Shown: piece by piece, positions 1-12,113 of the stretch
How positions within the stretch are numbered: position 1 is the first letter of the stretch
Layout: each line of letters starts with the position of its first letter
NCBI GenBank assembly: GCA_019022495.1
Contig: JAFEKR010000027.1
Location: 62,001 to 126,000, forward strand
Source of the DNA: Epichloe hybrida
Taxonomy: Eukaryota; Ascomycota; Sordariomycetes; Hypocreales; Clavicipitaceae
Reading direction: 5' to 3'
DNA length: 64,000 bases
The notes under the pieces: generated by a model
Seen by the model: the letters and a program-made list of their open reading frames with translations, nothing else
Database searches by the model: none
Told to the model about the DNA's origin: nothing
Position numbers and translations under genes: made by a program

Positions 1-3000
1 AGAGCAAGGACTTCACTATTTCAGGCCTACCGACCACTCCTCTCCAAATGGCTGTAGATGATACCTTTACTGTGAACGCAAAATTCTCTCCATCTAGCGT
101 TGGCCTGTCCTCTAACGATATCCTCGCCAACACGACAAATGGCGCAGGTGGCTACAGCAGCAGCACCCACGCTCGTCTCACAGGCACAGGGAAAAGCGCA
201 GGGCCGCTCTTCCAAGTCAGTCCTATCATTGTCACCTTTAAGAAGGCTGTGACCGGACAAGATTCCAATGGGGTTACCGAGACGGTCCTTGCCTCCAACC
301 TGGGTAGTCGGCTACTCACCGTTCGGTCCGTGCTGTATTCCACGACCAGCACAGACGGGCCTTTCCAGAGTTGGGACGGTCAGGGCACCGCTCTGACGGT
401 CGGCAAGTTCACATTTGGCAACATTCCCACTACGATACAGCCCGACGACGCGTCCAGCATCAACATCAAGTTTGATACGTCTGAGAGCGGTACCTCCTCT
501 TGCTACATCAGGGTTGTCACGGATGGTGGTAATGGCACTTTTTCCGTCGCTGCTTCTGCTGGCCCCGGAGCAGTGGCAAAGTTTGAATTCCAGACCCCTG
601 ATGGCACTGGCTGGGTCAACCACACGTCTGGCACTCCATTCACTTTTGGAAATGTCACTGAGAACAACTCCAAGTCACTCAAATTTCGTGTGACCAACGC
701 TGCTCCTCAAGGTGGCGTACCCCTGTCATTGACAGTGTCTAAGCCCCCTTTCGGCGTCGCAGGACTCGTCCGGGCTCTTAATCAGGTTGATCTTGCTGAG
801 GGCACTTCCTTGGCTCCCGGTGAAAGCGCCAACGCCACGCTTATTTGCAACGCGCCCTACGCACAGTGGAATACGGCCCCATACAACGGGACGGCACATT
901 GGACGATGAACACCAATGATCCGAATTCCGGCAAACAATTGATTGAGTTTCTCTGCAATGCTGTCGCCGAACAGGCGCCCCCTCTGCTGCCGAATGGTCA
1001 AGGCCAGTTCAGGTATGTTGGCTGCTACAAGGACAATACGCCTGGCCGTCAGCTGTCCAATCAGATCCTGGCAAACGACAATATGACCAACGCGGATTGT
1101 ATCAAGGGCTGTTACGCAAAGGGCCTCACTTTCTGTGCCACACAGTATCAACGTGAATGCTGGGCAGGCAACACTATTCCTACGACCAAGGTGAGCGATG
1201 CCAACTGCAACTACTACTGCAAGGGCGATATGAAGCAGGTCTGCGGCGGCAATGGAAACATTGGCAACGACGGCACGTACATGTCTTTGTTTGCGGACAC
1301 CTTGAAGTGGGATGGAAATACCACGCAAGCCGCTCCTCCTCCTGAACCTGTCGTGAACCCGGGTGTATCAGCATACACCAGCGTTGGGTGTTACACCGAG
1401 TCAACCAATGGCCGTGCTCTGCCTAACGGCAAAGCCACGGACAAGCAGACTGTCAAGAACTGTGTAGATGCTTGCAAAGCCAGTAACTACATCTATGCCG
1501 GTGTAGAATACGGCGGCGAGGTAAGCTCGCAAATCCTAGTCTGGTCCCGTTCGATTCCTGGGCTAATATCTCGCAGTGTTGGTGCGGTAATGCATGGGGT
1601 GACGGCGCTGTTCCCGCGCCTGCCGCGGACTGCAAAATGACTTGCAACGACAACTCCACGGAGTATTGCGGTGGGCCATCTCGTCTGAATGCATACCGAC
1701 TTGGCAACGGGACCTCTTCATCTACGACTGCCGCGACTCTCTCCGTCACGTCTTCGACTTCTAGCTTCAGCAACCTCACCTTGATTTCCACCAGTGGAAG
1801 CGATGCGGCTGTGAGCACCACCACCACAGTCACATCTGCCACCTCTATTTCCATGCCATCTACAACCGCCCCATCAACCCCAACACCGACTGCGCCGTAC
1901 AGGAGAGCCAAAGTTGGCAACTGGGTCCACCAGGGTTGCTGGACAGAAGCTACAAACGGCCGTGCCCTGGTTGATCGCACCTACGCAAATGACAGCATGA
2001 CTCTCGACTCGTGTGCCAAGTTTTGCGATGGCCTGACCTACTTTGGTGTCGAGTATGGCCGCGAGTGCTACTGTGGCAATGCCCTCCAGGCCGGCAGCGT
2101 CAATGCTACCAACCAGGCCGACTGCAGCTTCTTGTGCCCCGGCGACAAATCGCAGTATTGTGGAGCTGGCGTTCGACTGGAGCTGTACAAGATTGGTCCT
2201 CCTCAAGTCTCGACAACTTCCTCTTCTGCGCAGACACTATCCGAAGAAGGCCTCAGCGATACTGTTGATCCTACCACGACACCCGCGTCCAAATCTTCTC
2301 CTGCCACCACATCGGCGGCGACAACAACAACAACAGCAACAACTATAAGCTCGACGACTGGTGCGTCTTCGGCCGCTGGCACCTCTACATCTGCACCGGC
2401 GTCTGGCTCCAGCTTGACTCCGACTACGAGTCCGGTTCCCATAAACAGTTCAGCTTCTGCTCTCAGCAGCCCAGTCACTAGCACCAGATCTGTTGTCGCT
2501 GCCAATTTTGCTGCCAGTGCTCCGAGCTTGGTTCCGACCAGCAGTTCCGTTGTCAGCACCTCGAGCTCTACTTCCTCCAGCAGCTCCAACCCCCCTAGCT
2601 CGACATCCAGCGCAACAGGTACATCGAAGAAGGCATCATCAACCACTGCCTCTACCCATTCAGTCGCACCCACCCCGAACGGACCCGTCATCTCGAACGG
2701 CAACTCAAACTTCACTTACTACGGCTGCGTGCTGGAGCCCAACGATGGCCGAATCCTCAAAGAACAGCTTCTCAACCATGTCAACATGACCATTCACATG
2801 TGCTTGCAGACGTGCTGGCAGTACAACTATGCGGGTGTCGAGTACGGCAGAGAATGCTGGTGCGGCAACAAAGTCAACTATGCTGGGAGGGCGGCCACCA
2901 CGCCTGGAAAGAATGTCACCAACTCACAGTGCAACTTCTTGTGCCCTGGAAATCAGACCGAGTACTGCGGATCAAATGTCCGGCTTTCCTTGTACTCTCG

Positions 3001-3043
3001 CAAGAACCTACCAAGCGCCTTGACTGGTCGCTGCCTTGAATAG
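1..3043 (+). CDS. Multi-WSC-domain secreted/cell-surface protein, 5' end outside the window
   Basis: The frame is already open at base 3, so the start and any signal peptide lie outside the window. Exons are <1-1520 and 1577-3043; the 56-bp intron (GTAAGC...CGCAG) falls inside the second WSC domain and splicing restores its CWCGN motif. At least 994 residues remain. Residues 1 to about 330 are an N-glycosylation-rich beta-sandwich-like region of unclear family. Four cysteine-rich WSC domains follow at about 337-430, 455-547, 619-711 and 884-979, each with a GCY/GCW start, an EYGRECxCGN-type core and a final YCGG/YCGS. A Ser/Thr-rich linker of about 170 residues separates WSC3 and WSC4. WSC domains are carbohydrate-binding modules of fungal wall sensors and secreted proteins. 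No transmembrane helix follows WSC4, so I infer a secreted or wall-bound protein rather than a classical Wsc stress sensor. Confidence 0.88.
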
Positions 3044-4174
3044 TGCGTTTTATACGCAATGCTGTCATAACAGCATCCGCTCATGTTATCGTACATTAGG
3101 GCATACGCATGCCCGTATGGTTTTTTTTTTCCTTTCTGAATTGTATATTTTCCTGGCCGGCGCCGATGGACATTTCGGAATCCAGATGCTTGTGCGAAAT
3201 AGTCGCATTTAACATGGTTGCATGTATATCAGGGAGAGGATCCAGGACGGCGATGATATTTAGGACACACTTGGGCGGTTACGAGGCATGTGGGTTAAAA
3301 CTGGGCGTTTGGGATTCCATGCATCATGGTCCGCGGAATGGCATTGAGGAATTGCGTGACGCAGAGTCACCGGGTTGTAATTCAGTAGGAACTGCGCAAA
3401 GGTGTAAAATGTGGTGCTCGAAAATATATAATTGTCATCATCTTGGAATCGAATGATGTCGAACAAAGGTTTTCAGCTCTTGAAGCAAGATTGGTCAATA
3501 TTCCCAATCTTGCAGCTGATCCATCCAAACAGCATGGTCCGGAAAGCAGGCTGACGTGGGTCCCCTTTTCCTTTCCCTTTCCTAATCAGGTAATCCTAGT
3601 CCCCGTCTTGTGCCTCTTAGTTCCCTGCCAGTTCATTGGTGGCGCATGCGCGAGTGACGGAATGTATCAACGACGCCCCTGCCCAAGGATTACATGGAGG
3701 CGTCAGTTCCATGGGGCAGAACTCACGGTGAATAATCGGTGGAAACAAGACTGATGTATTTCTGAACAGAGCTTTTTTGGCCAGCCGAGAGCCCAAAGTA
3801 CTTTGATTTGGTATTCTCCGCGCCCGATATCAACCTGGATGACTTTGTGCTAGATACATGGGCCCAAGCACAGCACAGCACAGCATATATATCATGTCTA
3901 TGGCGGTATTTTGGTGCCCCCGTACATGGCCATTCAGTAACCAGGTGCCTGCGATCAAAACGATGCTCACCCATCAACATGAGCCGACACAATGGGCCTC
4001 GCCCAGCTTTTACCCAAGACTCACGTCTTCAACAAGACGGATGCAACACAACCTCCATGTCCAACATGCACTCCCCGTGTCACGCGTGTCACGCGTGTCA
4101 CGCCCCGGCTTCCCACATTCCCGCATGCACTCAGGCCTGTTGTCATGGCCAACCCGCAACCGTTGGACGCCGAG
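3044..4174. other. Intergenic stretch without a supported gene
   Basis: No ORF here has credible protein character. The notable sequence is at about 4078-4101, where CACGCGTGT recurs in tandem and gives two ACGCGT hexamers, the core of the MCB element bound by Mbp1-type factors in yeasts. It lies between two convergent 3' ends, so a promoter role is doubtful. A CAGCA-type short repeat lies near 3868-3885. Confidence 0.4.
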
Positions 4175-4546
4175 TTAGGCCTTCACGATTCCGGAGGCAC
4201 TGACGGCCGCCCACGCCTGAGAGGTCCATTCACCGCAGCGACAGGCAGGCACGGTATAACCAGCCTCGGAACTAGCGGGGTACTGGGAATCGGGAGCTGC
4301 CACGGAACGGCAGATGCGCTCCAGTTCGGGGACAAGGTCTTTTTTGATGACGCCCTTGGCGTCGGCGGACTTGAACCGGGACAGCCTCTCCTGGTTGCAT
4401 TTGAACACCAGTCTGCCGTTGGCGCTGACGGCGCCACGGACGTCATAGAGGGTGCCGCAGCCGTCTTCGTTGGTCTGGACGAATATGCCATGATGGGAGG
4501 CGACGTGTTCGCCGAACCGGACGGTAAAAACGGCGTAGGTGGTCAT
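4175..4546 (-). CDS. Small conserved fungal protein of unknown function, 123 aa
   Basis: A single-exon ORF of 123 codons reads from ATG at 4546. It opens with a beta-strand-like TVRFG segment and ends with a basic/cysteine patch followed by GEWT and a short helix. This resembles a small Sordariomycete family I know only as hypothetical proteins, which share an N-terminal strand pair and a C-terminal CxEWT-like motif. There is no signal peptide or membrane segment, so it is probably cytosolic. It faces the WSC gene tail to tail. Function is unknown; family membership is from recognition of the pattern only. Confidence 0.62.
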   Translation of the reverse strand: MTTYAVFTVRFGEHVASHHGIFVQTNEDGCGTLYDVRGAVSANGRLVFKCNQERLSRFKSADAKGVIKKDLVPELERICRSVAAPDSQYPASSEAGYTVPACRCGEWTSQAWAAVSASGIVKA

Positions 4547-5395
4547 TTTCTTGATTTTTTTTTTTTTAGGGGGGGTCTTGTTTATTCTTTATTCTTTGTC
4601 TCGCAGACTGCAAGTCGGAAGACAAGATGGGATATAAGCCGTGTCTTGGTATAGATTTGAGATACGCCTCGTATAGGTGGTGATGGGGAGAGTTGCGCGA
4701 GCCAAGAGCAAGCAAGGGAGCACGGTGTATAGGTGCAGCAGATGGAAGTAGAGTGCAGAGCAAGAGTATTTTCGCAAGGGCGACACCGCGTTCATATATA
4801 TTTTCCATCAGTCTTCCATGGTGCATCATGAACAGCTTGTTTGACTGCGTGATTCGCCGTGCCATGTAGCACGAGGCAAGTGTGCTGTGCCCAGATCTGT
4901 GAAGCAGGATTCTGTATCACGTCGTGCGACGGGTCGGCGTTGTTTGCGTGAGATGGTTCGGGACATGAATTGACGTGGCCTTTTTTTTTTTTTTTTTGCG
5001 TGCGTGTGTATGTGTTGTTCATCTTGCTTGCTTGCGCTGGTGACAATCTCGTGCAAACGACGTGGATGCTCCGGATGGATTCACATCTCAGCCGAGCAAC
5101 GTGCATTCCGAGTGGGAGAAGTTGAGCACAAGGAGCGCCGGACATGACATGGTAAAAAAAAGTAAGTAGTGATTCGTGAGAGCAGCGTCTTGGCCGGCCG
5201 GCCTGTTGCCTGTTGCCTGTTGCACAGCTACGAGCTTTGCTAGCCATGACGAAGCGTCGAGTCGTTGGTTGGCCCCGGGGATGAGCTTGTTCGTTTCTCG
5301 CGCACGTGGGGCCCATCGAGAACTCGCGACTCCCGGAAGCACCACCCGATGCATCATCCAGCAGCATCACCAGTAAAGTCCCAACCAAGGCCAAG
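4547..5395. other. Divergent promoter region between the 123-aa gene and the metallo-beta-lactamase gene
   Basis: The two flanking genes diverge, so this 850-bp stretch holds both promoters. It contains homopolymer T runs (about 4555-4566 and 4981-4997) and a tetranucleotide-like GCTTGCTTGCG patch near 5025. No ORF with coding character was found. An in-frame upstream GTG at 5306 is not a credible start; the first in-frame ATG is 5396. Confidence 0.5.
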
Positions 5396-5761
5396 ATGAA
5401 CAGCCGCCCTACCTTTGCCATCCCCCTCACCCAGCCCACGCGCTCCGAGGTCCTGGAGTGGAGGTTCCCCAAACCACACGGCCATCTCGTCCTGACAGGC
5501 CGCTCCCGCGCAGCATGGCACACGTCCTTCATCATCCCCCAGCTCGGCCTCCTCCTCGACGCGGGCCTCTGCGTCAACAACCAGCGCCCAAAGACCATCT
5601 TCCTCACCCACGGCCACGCAGACCACACGCTCCTCGCCTTCGCCTTCGTCCAGACGGCGGCCCCGCCCGACATATACTGCCCCGCCGAGATGCAGCGCGT
5701 CTTCGACCACCACATCCTCGCCACCGCCACCATGGACCTCGGCGGGCTCGTCGAACCTGAA

Positions 5762-5805
<44 letters not shown>

Positions 5806-6406
5806 TCGAGACGAAGACGAAGACGAATCCGGAGCCAGCCACGCGCACAGCCAGGGCAAGCCGAGGACCCATTTCACGCACGGCGTCCAGCCCGGCGACA
5901 CAATCACCCTCGGGCGCCAAAGGGGCCAAAGGGGCATCACGGCCACCGTGTTCCGCTGCGACCACACCGTCCCCTGCGTGGGATACGTATTCCGCTCGCT
6001 CTCCCACCGGCTGAAGCCGCGCTATGAATCCCTGGGGGGCGCACAGCTCAGGGACCTCCGGCAGTCAGGCGTGGCCCTCACCGAGCCCCATTCCACGCCC
6101 ATCTTTGCCTTTCTGGGGGATACGACCGCTTCCACGCTTGCTTCTGAGCCGTCCTGGCTGCAAGAGGGCATCCCCGTCGTCATCACCGAGTGCAGCTTCT
6201 TGTATGACGAGCACAGTCAGCAGGCGGACAAGACGAAGCACACCAAGTGGAGGGACCTGGAGCCCATCATTCGCAAGTGGCCTCGGACAACCTTTGTCCT
6301 CACCCACTTCAGTATGCGGTACTCGGACCGCCAAGTTTGCGACTTCTTCAGGACACTTCGCCATCTGCCGCAGAACATGGTCATCTGGGCGGATCCCGAG
6401 GATTAA
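5396..6406 (+). CDS. RNase Z-like metallo-beta-lactamase-fold hydrolase
   Basis: Single exon, 336 aa, starting at ATG 5396. The zinc motif THGHADH is at residues 71-77. Later metal-ligand candidates are RCDH (about 190), the Asp in FLGDTTAS (about 241) and THFSMRY (about 303), which resembles the HFSxRY box of short-form tRNase Z (ELAC) proteins. The order and spacing fit the beta-CASP-lacking RNase Z-like branch, a binuclear zinc hydrolase. Residues about 122-136 are a Gly-Ala run encoded by seven GGAGCC hexamers (about 5762-5805), followed by an acidic Asp/Glu stretch; this low-complexity insert lies where RNase Z proteins carry their flexible arm. Whether the enzyme processes tRNA 3' ends or acts on another substrate cannot be decided here; the main fungal tRNase Z is usually the long form, so this may be a paralogue. 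Confidence 0.82.
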
Positions 6407-7106
6407 AAGGAACAACTTTGCACGCGTATGGCTTTGCTGGACAGTGATCCGGGCTGCCTCAGCTCCATCGACGAAATCATGTTGCTCATGAATCAGCCGT
6501 CCTGGTTCTACGGCCCAGCGATATCAACGAGCTGGCTTGTGCCGTATCACTGACGCTCACAACGACTGTGATTACCGCAATGAGATATGCCTGCAAAGGA
6601 TCAAAAAGCAACAACTTGCATAAAGGTGTTTTGATTTTTGTTGCTTCCCTCTCCTTGTTCCCTCTTTTTTCCCCCTCCATTAGACAATACCCCAAAATGT
6701 CACCGACGCTCGAATGGCCGTGACAGGTATTTCTGGAGGTTTCATTATGTACATTGGGGTGTTGTGCCATATATGCCAATGCCCCAGAAAGAGGAACCAA
6801 ATCTTTGGTGCCATGTGTGGCTGCTTCATGCATGCTCCCATCTTATTCATACTCGGCGCGAATCTTCTTGTAAAGAATATGGGCTTCCCGAGTCAAGTCG
6901 TTGGCGAAAGAACAGAGTGCTCCCAAACCAGGAATGCGCCCTGTTAGTATAAACATGTATGGGGAGAAAAAAAAAATACAATGCGCGTGATACTGGTCGG
7001 GTAAATATCGTGCAGCGTGGAGAGTCTGAGACGGCCATAAGTCGTGCGTTTGTTCTTCATAGACGCCACGAGTTGTCCAAGCTTATGGGTTTCTTTGGGG
7101 CGTTGG
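6407..7106. other. Intergenic, convergent 3' ends
   Basis: This lies between the 3' ends of the metallo-beta-lactamase gene and the glycosyltransferase gene. A 41-codon ORF (6428-6553) starts shortly after the stop codon but has no recognisable features. I see no gene or repeat here. Confidence 0.4.
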
Positions 7107-8542
7107 CTATTGCGCAGCCTTGTTCTTCTTCAAGGCCTTGAGAGGTCCATGCGCAAGCAAATCGGCTTCTTCAATGTAGAAAGTTGGCTTCTCCCTCAAG
7201 TATTGTTCGTGGAAGAGCTTTGGGTAAGGACCGGGCATTTGCTGACCGACGTCGAGCTTGATCTGGTCGTCTTTTCCGAACCACAGATGACGGATGAAAA
7301 CACCATGGCAGCCTGAGCCGCCCTGTGGATAGCCGTTTGCCTCGGTACATGGCAGCTCCCGAATGTGCTCAGTAAAGTTGTATCGCACAAAGGTGCCGAA
7401 GCCCCCTTGATCAGTCGGTTGGCCGGGCTGGTTCAGGCGGAACTTCTCGCATCCAGGGTAGGGACCGTTGTCGTCGGGGCACTTGCTCCAATGGTCCATG
7501 ATTTTGTGCGTCATTGGATTGTTTTGCGCGACGATGAAGCCGGTATTGAGATACAGCTTGCCGAATCTGTCTTTGTTGTGGTCCAGGTCGGGGTCAATGG
7601 CAAGAGCCAATGAGTTGTTGTCGGGATAAAGCTTCCAGTAGTTCATCAACCACTCAAAGGGCAAGTCGAGGTGGTGGAAAATGGCGTCCGAGTCCAGATA
7701 GATGCACACGTCGTGTTCCTTGAGAATCTTGGAGATGACAGGAGGCTTCCTCCACGAAGCGCGACGATCACCTGGGTCGACAGTGTTGACGTAGTAGTAC
7801 TTGTATCCATGAATGCGCGCTGCATGCACAAACGAGGTAAAGTCAGTCATCTGCCTCCATCCATCAAGTCAGTCTACCTGACCGCCTGCTCGGGACAGAC
7901 GGGGGGACAGACGGGGGCACAGGGGAAGCATACCATAGACGTAGTGGTTCAGCAACCCCAACGACAGGCCGTGCACACCGTTGGGACTGCCCCAATCCAT
8001 GGCCTCCGGGCCGTAAATCTCGCCTGGTGCACTGAACCTGCGATTGTCAAGGTCAATGACGCATAGGTTCTCGCGCATGGGCTGCTGCCAGTGAGCCCTG
8101 TCCATCAGATTCCACTCGAATGCATCGTACGGCTTGAATTTGTGTGCATCAGGGGCGATGGACGGCTTATGGAGCTGCTTCAAATAGAAATCCCGAAGCT
8201 CGTCGTCGCTTTCAGAGGCGGCAGGCTTGCTCGAGCTGACATGCGCCGCTGACTGCGAGACGCCGGTATCGTCGACAACTGGTGGCGCTGAGCCGGCAGT
8301 GGATTTGGCATTCGGGCTATCATGGCGAGCAGGCGAATCTGATTAGCTGAACGTGGTCGCGTAACAATATGCTAACAATATGCTGTGGGCGGAAGAGAAC
8401 AATGCCATCATTTTTCCTACCGGATGGGAAACTGCCAGGATTCCAAGTGGTTAAAGACAAGGCCGATGAATGCCGCGACGGAGAAGACGAATCCCGCCAG
8501 GATGATCAAGCCCTTGGTAGAGCGCGCAGAATGGCCTAGCAT
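7107..8542 (-). CDS. Type II membrane GT-A glycosyltransferase (fungal galactosyl/mannosyltransferase-like)
   Basis: The proposed exons are 8421-8542, 7934-8338 and 7107-7819. The 7820-7933 intron is well supported: splicing joins HYVY to ARIHGYKYYYV in frame. Exon 1 encodes a short cytosolic tail and one hydrophobic signal-anchor (residues about 11-33), then a Ser/Pro-rich stem. The catalytic part has LDSDAIF, a DxD-type metal/nucleotide-sugar site, followed by LNTGF, the PTDQGGFG segment and HLWFGKD near the end. This order fits fungal GT-A enzymes of the GMA12/MNN10 (GT34)-like group that extend glycans in the Golgi. One oddity: the visible donor at 8420 (phase 2) and acceptor at 8339 (needs phase 1) leave exons 1 and 2 one base out of register, so the first junction, or the base sequence there, is uncertain. 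Confidence 0.75.
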
Positions 8543-8862
8543 GCTGGGCAGCGCAGTCCCAGTATGGAGGTGCAGGGGTGGCAAGGGGGTGGTCAAGACA
8601 AGGAGAGAGGTTTCTCGGGAGCGAGTATAAATTTAAAAGAGGGCTGGCTGCCAGAGGACCAGGAGGAAGGAAGAAAGGCCCAACAAGCAAGACGAGAAGG
8701 CGAGGTCGAGACGAGATACAAGTTGACGTGCAACGACGTTGGCTCCAACCTTGAAGTTAGAGCGTACATGTAGATGATGGGGGGAGGAGGAGGTAGGGGG
8801 GAGATGCGAGATAGGGGTTAGGTAGTTAATAATACAATAAAAGTCAATTGAAGCCGTGGACT

Positions 8863-8933
8863 GCCAAGCCAAGCCAAGCCAAGCCAAGCCAAGCCATGCC
8901 AAGCCAAGCCATGCCAAGCCATGGGGCCGCGCG
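8863..8933. repeat. Degenerate (AAGCC)n pentanucleotide microsatellite
   Basis: About 14 units of CCAAG/CCATG follow one another between the two glycosyltransferase genes. It lies about 320 bp upstream of the ATG of the 7.1-8.5 kb gene and just past the 3' end of the GT25 gene. Occasional AAG-to-ATG changes mark separate units. Confidence 0.85.
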
Positions 8934-9010
8934 TGGCTCGGAAGGGATGATGACGAGGCCAAACTAGTCTTGATTGCTTCCCATTATTTCATTATTTCTC
9001 TCGCTGTCCT

Positions 9011-10458
9011 TCACGATTTGCCCAGGTCGTTGTATGATGCCTGGCCACCCAGAATCGAGTCAAGAGCCGTTTTCCCACTGTTGCGCAAATTTTCGCTCCC
9101 CCTCGGGGTATTTTCTGCCGTGCCCGTCAGATCATCGATGTCGCTGTCCGAGACTGTCCCCGTTTTCCAGGGAACCACCGGAGACGGTATCAAGGTCAAC
9201 GAGCTCAGCAGATTGTTCTGGATGGCGTTCATGATGGCCAGGTCGACCGGTCCCTGGAGTCCTTTGCCGTTGCCGATCGTGTACAAGAGCCGATGCGCCC
9301 CCTTGAGAGTGACGGCATAGCCGACGGTACATACCGTGTACCACGTTGGCGCAAGCAGTCTGACGCGCGTGTCGTCGGCAAGATGGACGCCCCAGTCGGT
9401 AAGCTCCGAAGAAAACGCGCCAGACATCCTGATACCATTGGCATTAGCATGAGTACACAAAGGCCAGAAGGGGTGCAGAAGGGGTGCGATGCCTACTCTT
9501 TCTTGTTCGGCCCAGATGGATCGTCATACACCTCGTAGTTGGGCCGATTGTCCTTGTTAGGGATGTCCCAGCAGGAGCCAATATACAGCATATCCCAATC
9601 AAGCCCTAACAAGTGTTCATTTCTCTAGTCAGCACACGATGCGATGCGATGCGATGCGATGCGATGCGATGCTTTCATTCGAGGCGAACAGTTGGTCTGT
9701 TGACATATCTTACCATACGGTGCGTGTTGCTCTTCCCAAGCTGTTGGCGGGGCCTTCCTCAACTTGGTTCGTCTCATCTGACGACTGAGTCTTTCGAAAA
9801 TATTATGAACGTCGACGTCCCAGTCCGCGTCGTCCTCCAAGATAATGGCACTTGTGATGTTTTCGGTGATCATCCTCTGCCACACATCTGCATGGCTTCG
9901 CCAGCATCCCATCCGTGCTGGCGACAAGTTGTGGCTTCCGGCCGGTTTCGATTTTTCGGCAATCAAGCTGCCGTTCACCTACAACTACTGTTAGAAGTCT
10001 GCCTCTCAATAACCGAATCGAATCGGCCATTTTCTTTTCTCTGAATGAGGAAAGCTGTAATGCGGGATATTTACCCCGTCTTGGTGTGTGAGCTCAACGT
10101 TGGTCAACGAAGCGAGCAAGGTCATCCAGTCTAGTCGATCCGTCCGACTTCCCACGCCACGGTATCAGCTGAGAACTTGCACTCATGGAGTGTACGGGCT
10201 GGTGGGATGGTACCTAGGCAAGTTGATCAAGTAGATCTTCTCGAATCCAAGCGTTCGGTTATGTGCTGCTGCCGAAATATCCTCATTGCCAGTGACTGAC
10301 CACACATTCTCCCGATCCAGAACGCCCATATGATACTGGCGTTGATTTATCCCTTGATAACCCAACAAGAAGAGTACGCAGATCAACACGACGATTCCGG
10401 TAAACCTGGTCCGATTTTGGGGGAGCATTGTGTACATCTTGGAGGAGAACGGCGTCAT
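9011..10458 (-). CDS. Glycosyltransferase family 25 (LPS/collagen-type glycosyltransferase)
   Basis: Five exons (10214-10458, 10075-10147, 9714-9978, 9497-9605, 9011-9428) join in frame to 369 aa, all with GT-AG introns. A short N-terminal tail and one hydrophobic signal-anchor (about residues 18-36) indicate a type II Golgi membrane protein. The first junction completes the family hallmark INLPSRTDRLDWM. Further on come ARMGCWRSHADVW, the acid motif IILEDDADWD, a GLDWDMLYIGSCW segment and a PVDLAIMNAI segment, in the order typical of GT25. The family transfers sugars, often galactose, from nucleotide sugars; the acceptor in fungi is not established. Intron 3 carries a GATGC pentanucleotide array at 9638-9672. 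The next gene downstream on the same strand is another glycosyltransferase. Confidence 0.9.
9638..9672. repeat. (GATGC)n pentanucleotide array inside GT25 intron 3
   Basis: Seven consecutive GATGC/GCGAT units occupy part of the 108-bp intron 9606-9713, making this intron prone to length variation. The same unit recurs at the right end of the window (about 63966-64000). Confidence 0.9.
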
Positions 10459-12113
10459 TGTGCATCAGCATCTGCTGCTGGCGTTATAGCTACCTTCAAA
10501 CTGGCAGGAAAGGAAAGGAAAGGAAAGGAAAGGCGAGAGACTGAGCACAAAGTCGAACAAAAAAAAAAAAAAAAGATGAGCCAGAAATCATATTCTTTCT
10601 CGGGAAAATAGAGCGTGACCTGCTCCCCTGAACGAAAAAGGCCGCGCAAGTAATGTGCCTTGCCCGTGCGGGGGTATGTAAGGTCTTTTCAGGTTTCTAC
10701 TCCGTATAGGCACATTTTATAAGAAAAATGCGGATAATAGCCTAAACTACACTTCTGTAACAAGGATCATACATACAAGTCCAGGTTCATTATCGTCGTA
10801 ATTTGATCGTCACGTTCACCAGTAGATCTTGCCACGCTTCAACTCACTGTTCATTTGCACGTTGAAGATGATCGTGCGAGCCGCTGGACCGAATACGAGA
10901 ACGTGTCAGGGCATGTGGAATCCAATTTACGTATCATGTCTGGCAGGGGAGGGGGTGAACAACGAGTTTTGCCGCCATCAGAGGGACATCCCGAGGCTTC
11001 CGGCCCCCATCGTACCGGTACGGTTGCTTCTCCCACCAGGGGCCCGATGTTGCAGACTGGCAACAACTTGTTCAGATGGGACACAGCCCCCGGTTCATTT
11101 GTACATGTACATAACGACCTGATAGGGAGGAATCAAGCCAATCAGCCCATTAACTTGGGGAAAGAATGAGTCAGACAGGAACTACTCCGTACGATGAATC
11201 ATTAATAATTTACACGTAGAGTACGGTGTACATAGAGAGGGATAGATACGTCTTTTCATAGATAGCACCACATGCCCTGTGCATTCTCCTTAAACCCCTC
11301 CCATGATATGTACGAGTCCGCACATATCGTACATGCCGATACCGTACGTGTATGTACATATGCAGAGAAGGAACAAAAAAAATGGGTCATGAAGATTTGT
11401 AAAATGAGACAGGGCGAAATCTATGCACCTCCATGCAGCACAGGCACAGAGTCCCCCTCCCCCCCCCCCTGGTCTGGCACACCCTGCGGCACATGTCGGA
11501 AATCAACAAGACGCGCAACTCGACGCCCCCGAACAGGCTGAGTAAGCTGAGCGCCGGCCAGCCACAGGTCCTCGTGAACGGCTGCTGACGAGAGCTTCGA
11601 AAACCCGAAGCATCTGGGGCCAATAATACCGGAGCCCTTCCTCCCGACGCGTGAAAGCATCGATTGGGTCTCTGGACGTGGGAGTTGCGCAGTCGAGTTG
11701 GAAGGGCACAACTATACATGACTTCTGGTGGTTATGGACAGGGGGCAAGGCAAGTTGGGCCATTGTACGGATCCGTATGGGTCGAGGATACTCCGCAGAC
11801 GCAGTTTTGTTGCAGCACGCATGTAATACGGAGTAAACAGGCCCGAAACAGAAGAGGCATCTTTCCAATTTATCAGAGGGGCGACCTCCTGTAATTTCAT
11901 GTGTTGCACACTATTTCATCAAAATGTGCATATAATAAGGGAACACCGCGATTTAGGCTTCTTTTACTCCGTAGAGATATAGCAGCTTCTATTGCCGCCT
12001 TTGGTAATGACACCAAGTCAACTAGCTGGTTCAAGGCAAGGGGTGTAGTCCGTATTGTATGTACATGATTGCAAAGATACGGACACGATCCGACATTGTA
12101 CAGCGCGTGACCT
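10459..12113. other. 1.65-kb gene-free stretch between GT25 start and BTN1 3' end
   Basis: This holds the GT25 promoter: a (GGAAA)n run at about 10507-10533 and an A14 tract near 10560. Four copies of the 9-mer TACGGAGTA or its complement lie at 10698, 11183, 11827 and 11965. A palindromic GTACATGTAC occurs at about 11101. The ORFs present on both strands lack coding character, so I call no gene. Confidence 0.5.

Noticed and set aside
5306..5395. N-terminal extension of the RNase Z-like protein
   Set aside because: The upstream in-frame codon is GTG; the first ATG at 5396 is the better start.
6428..6553. 41-codon ORF just after the metallo-beta-lactamase stop
   Set aside because: No recognisable motif and no splice sites that would join it to the upstream gene.
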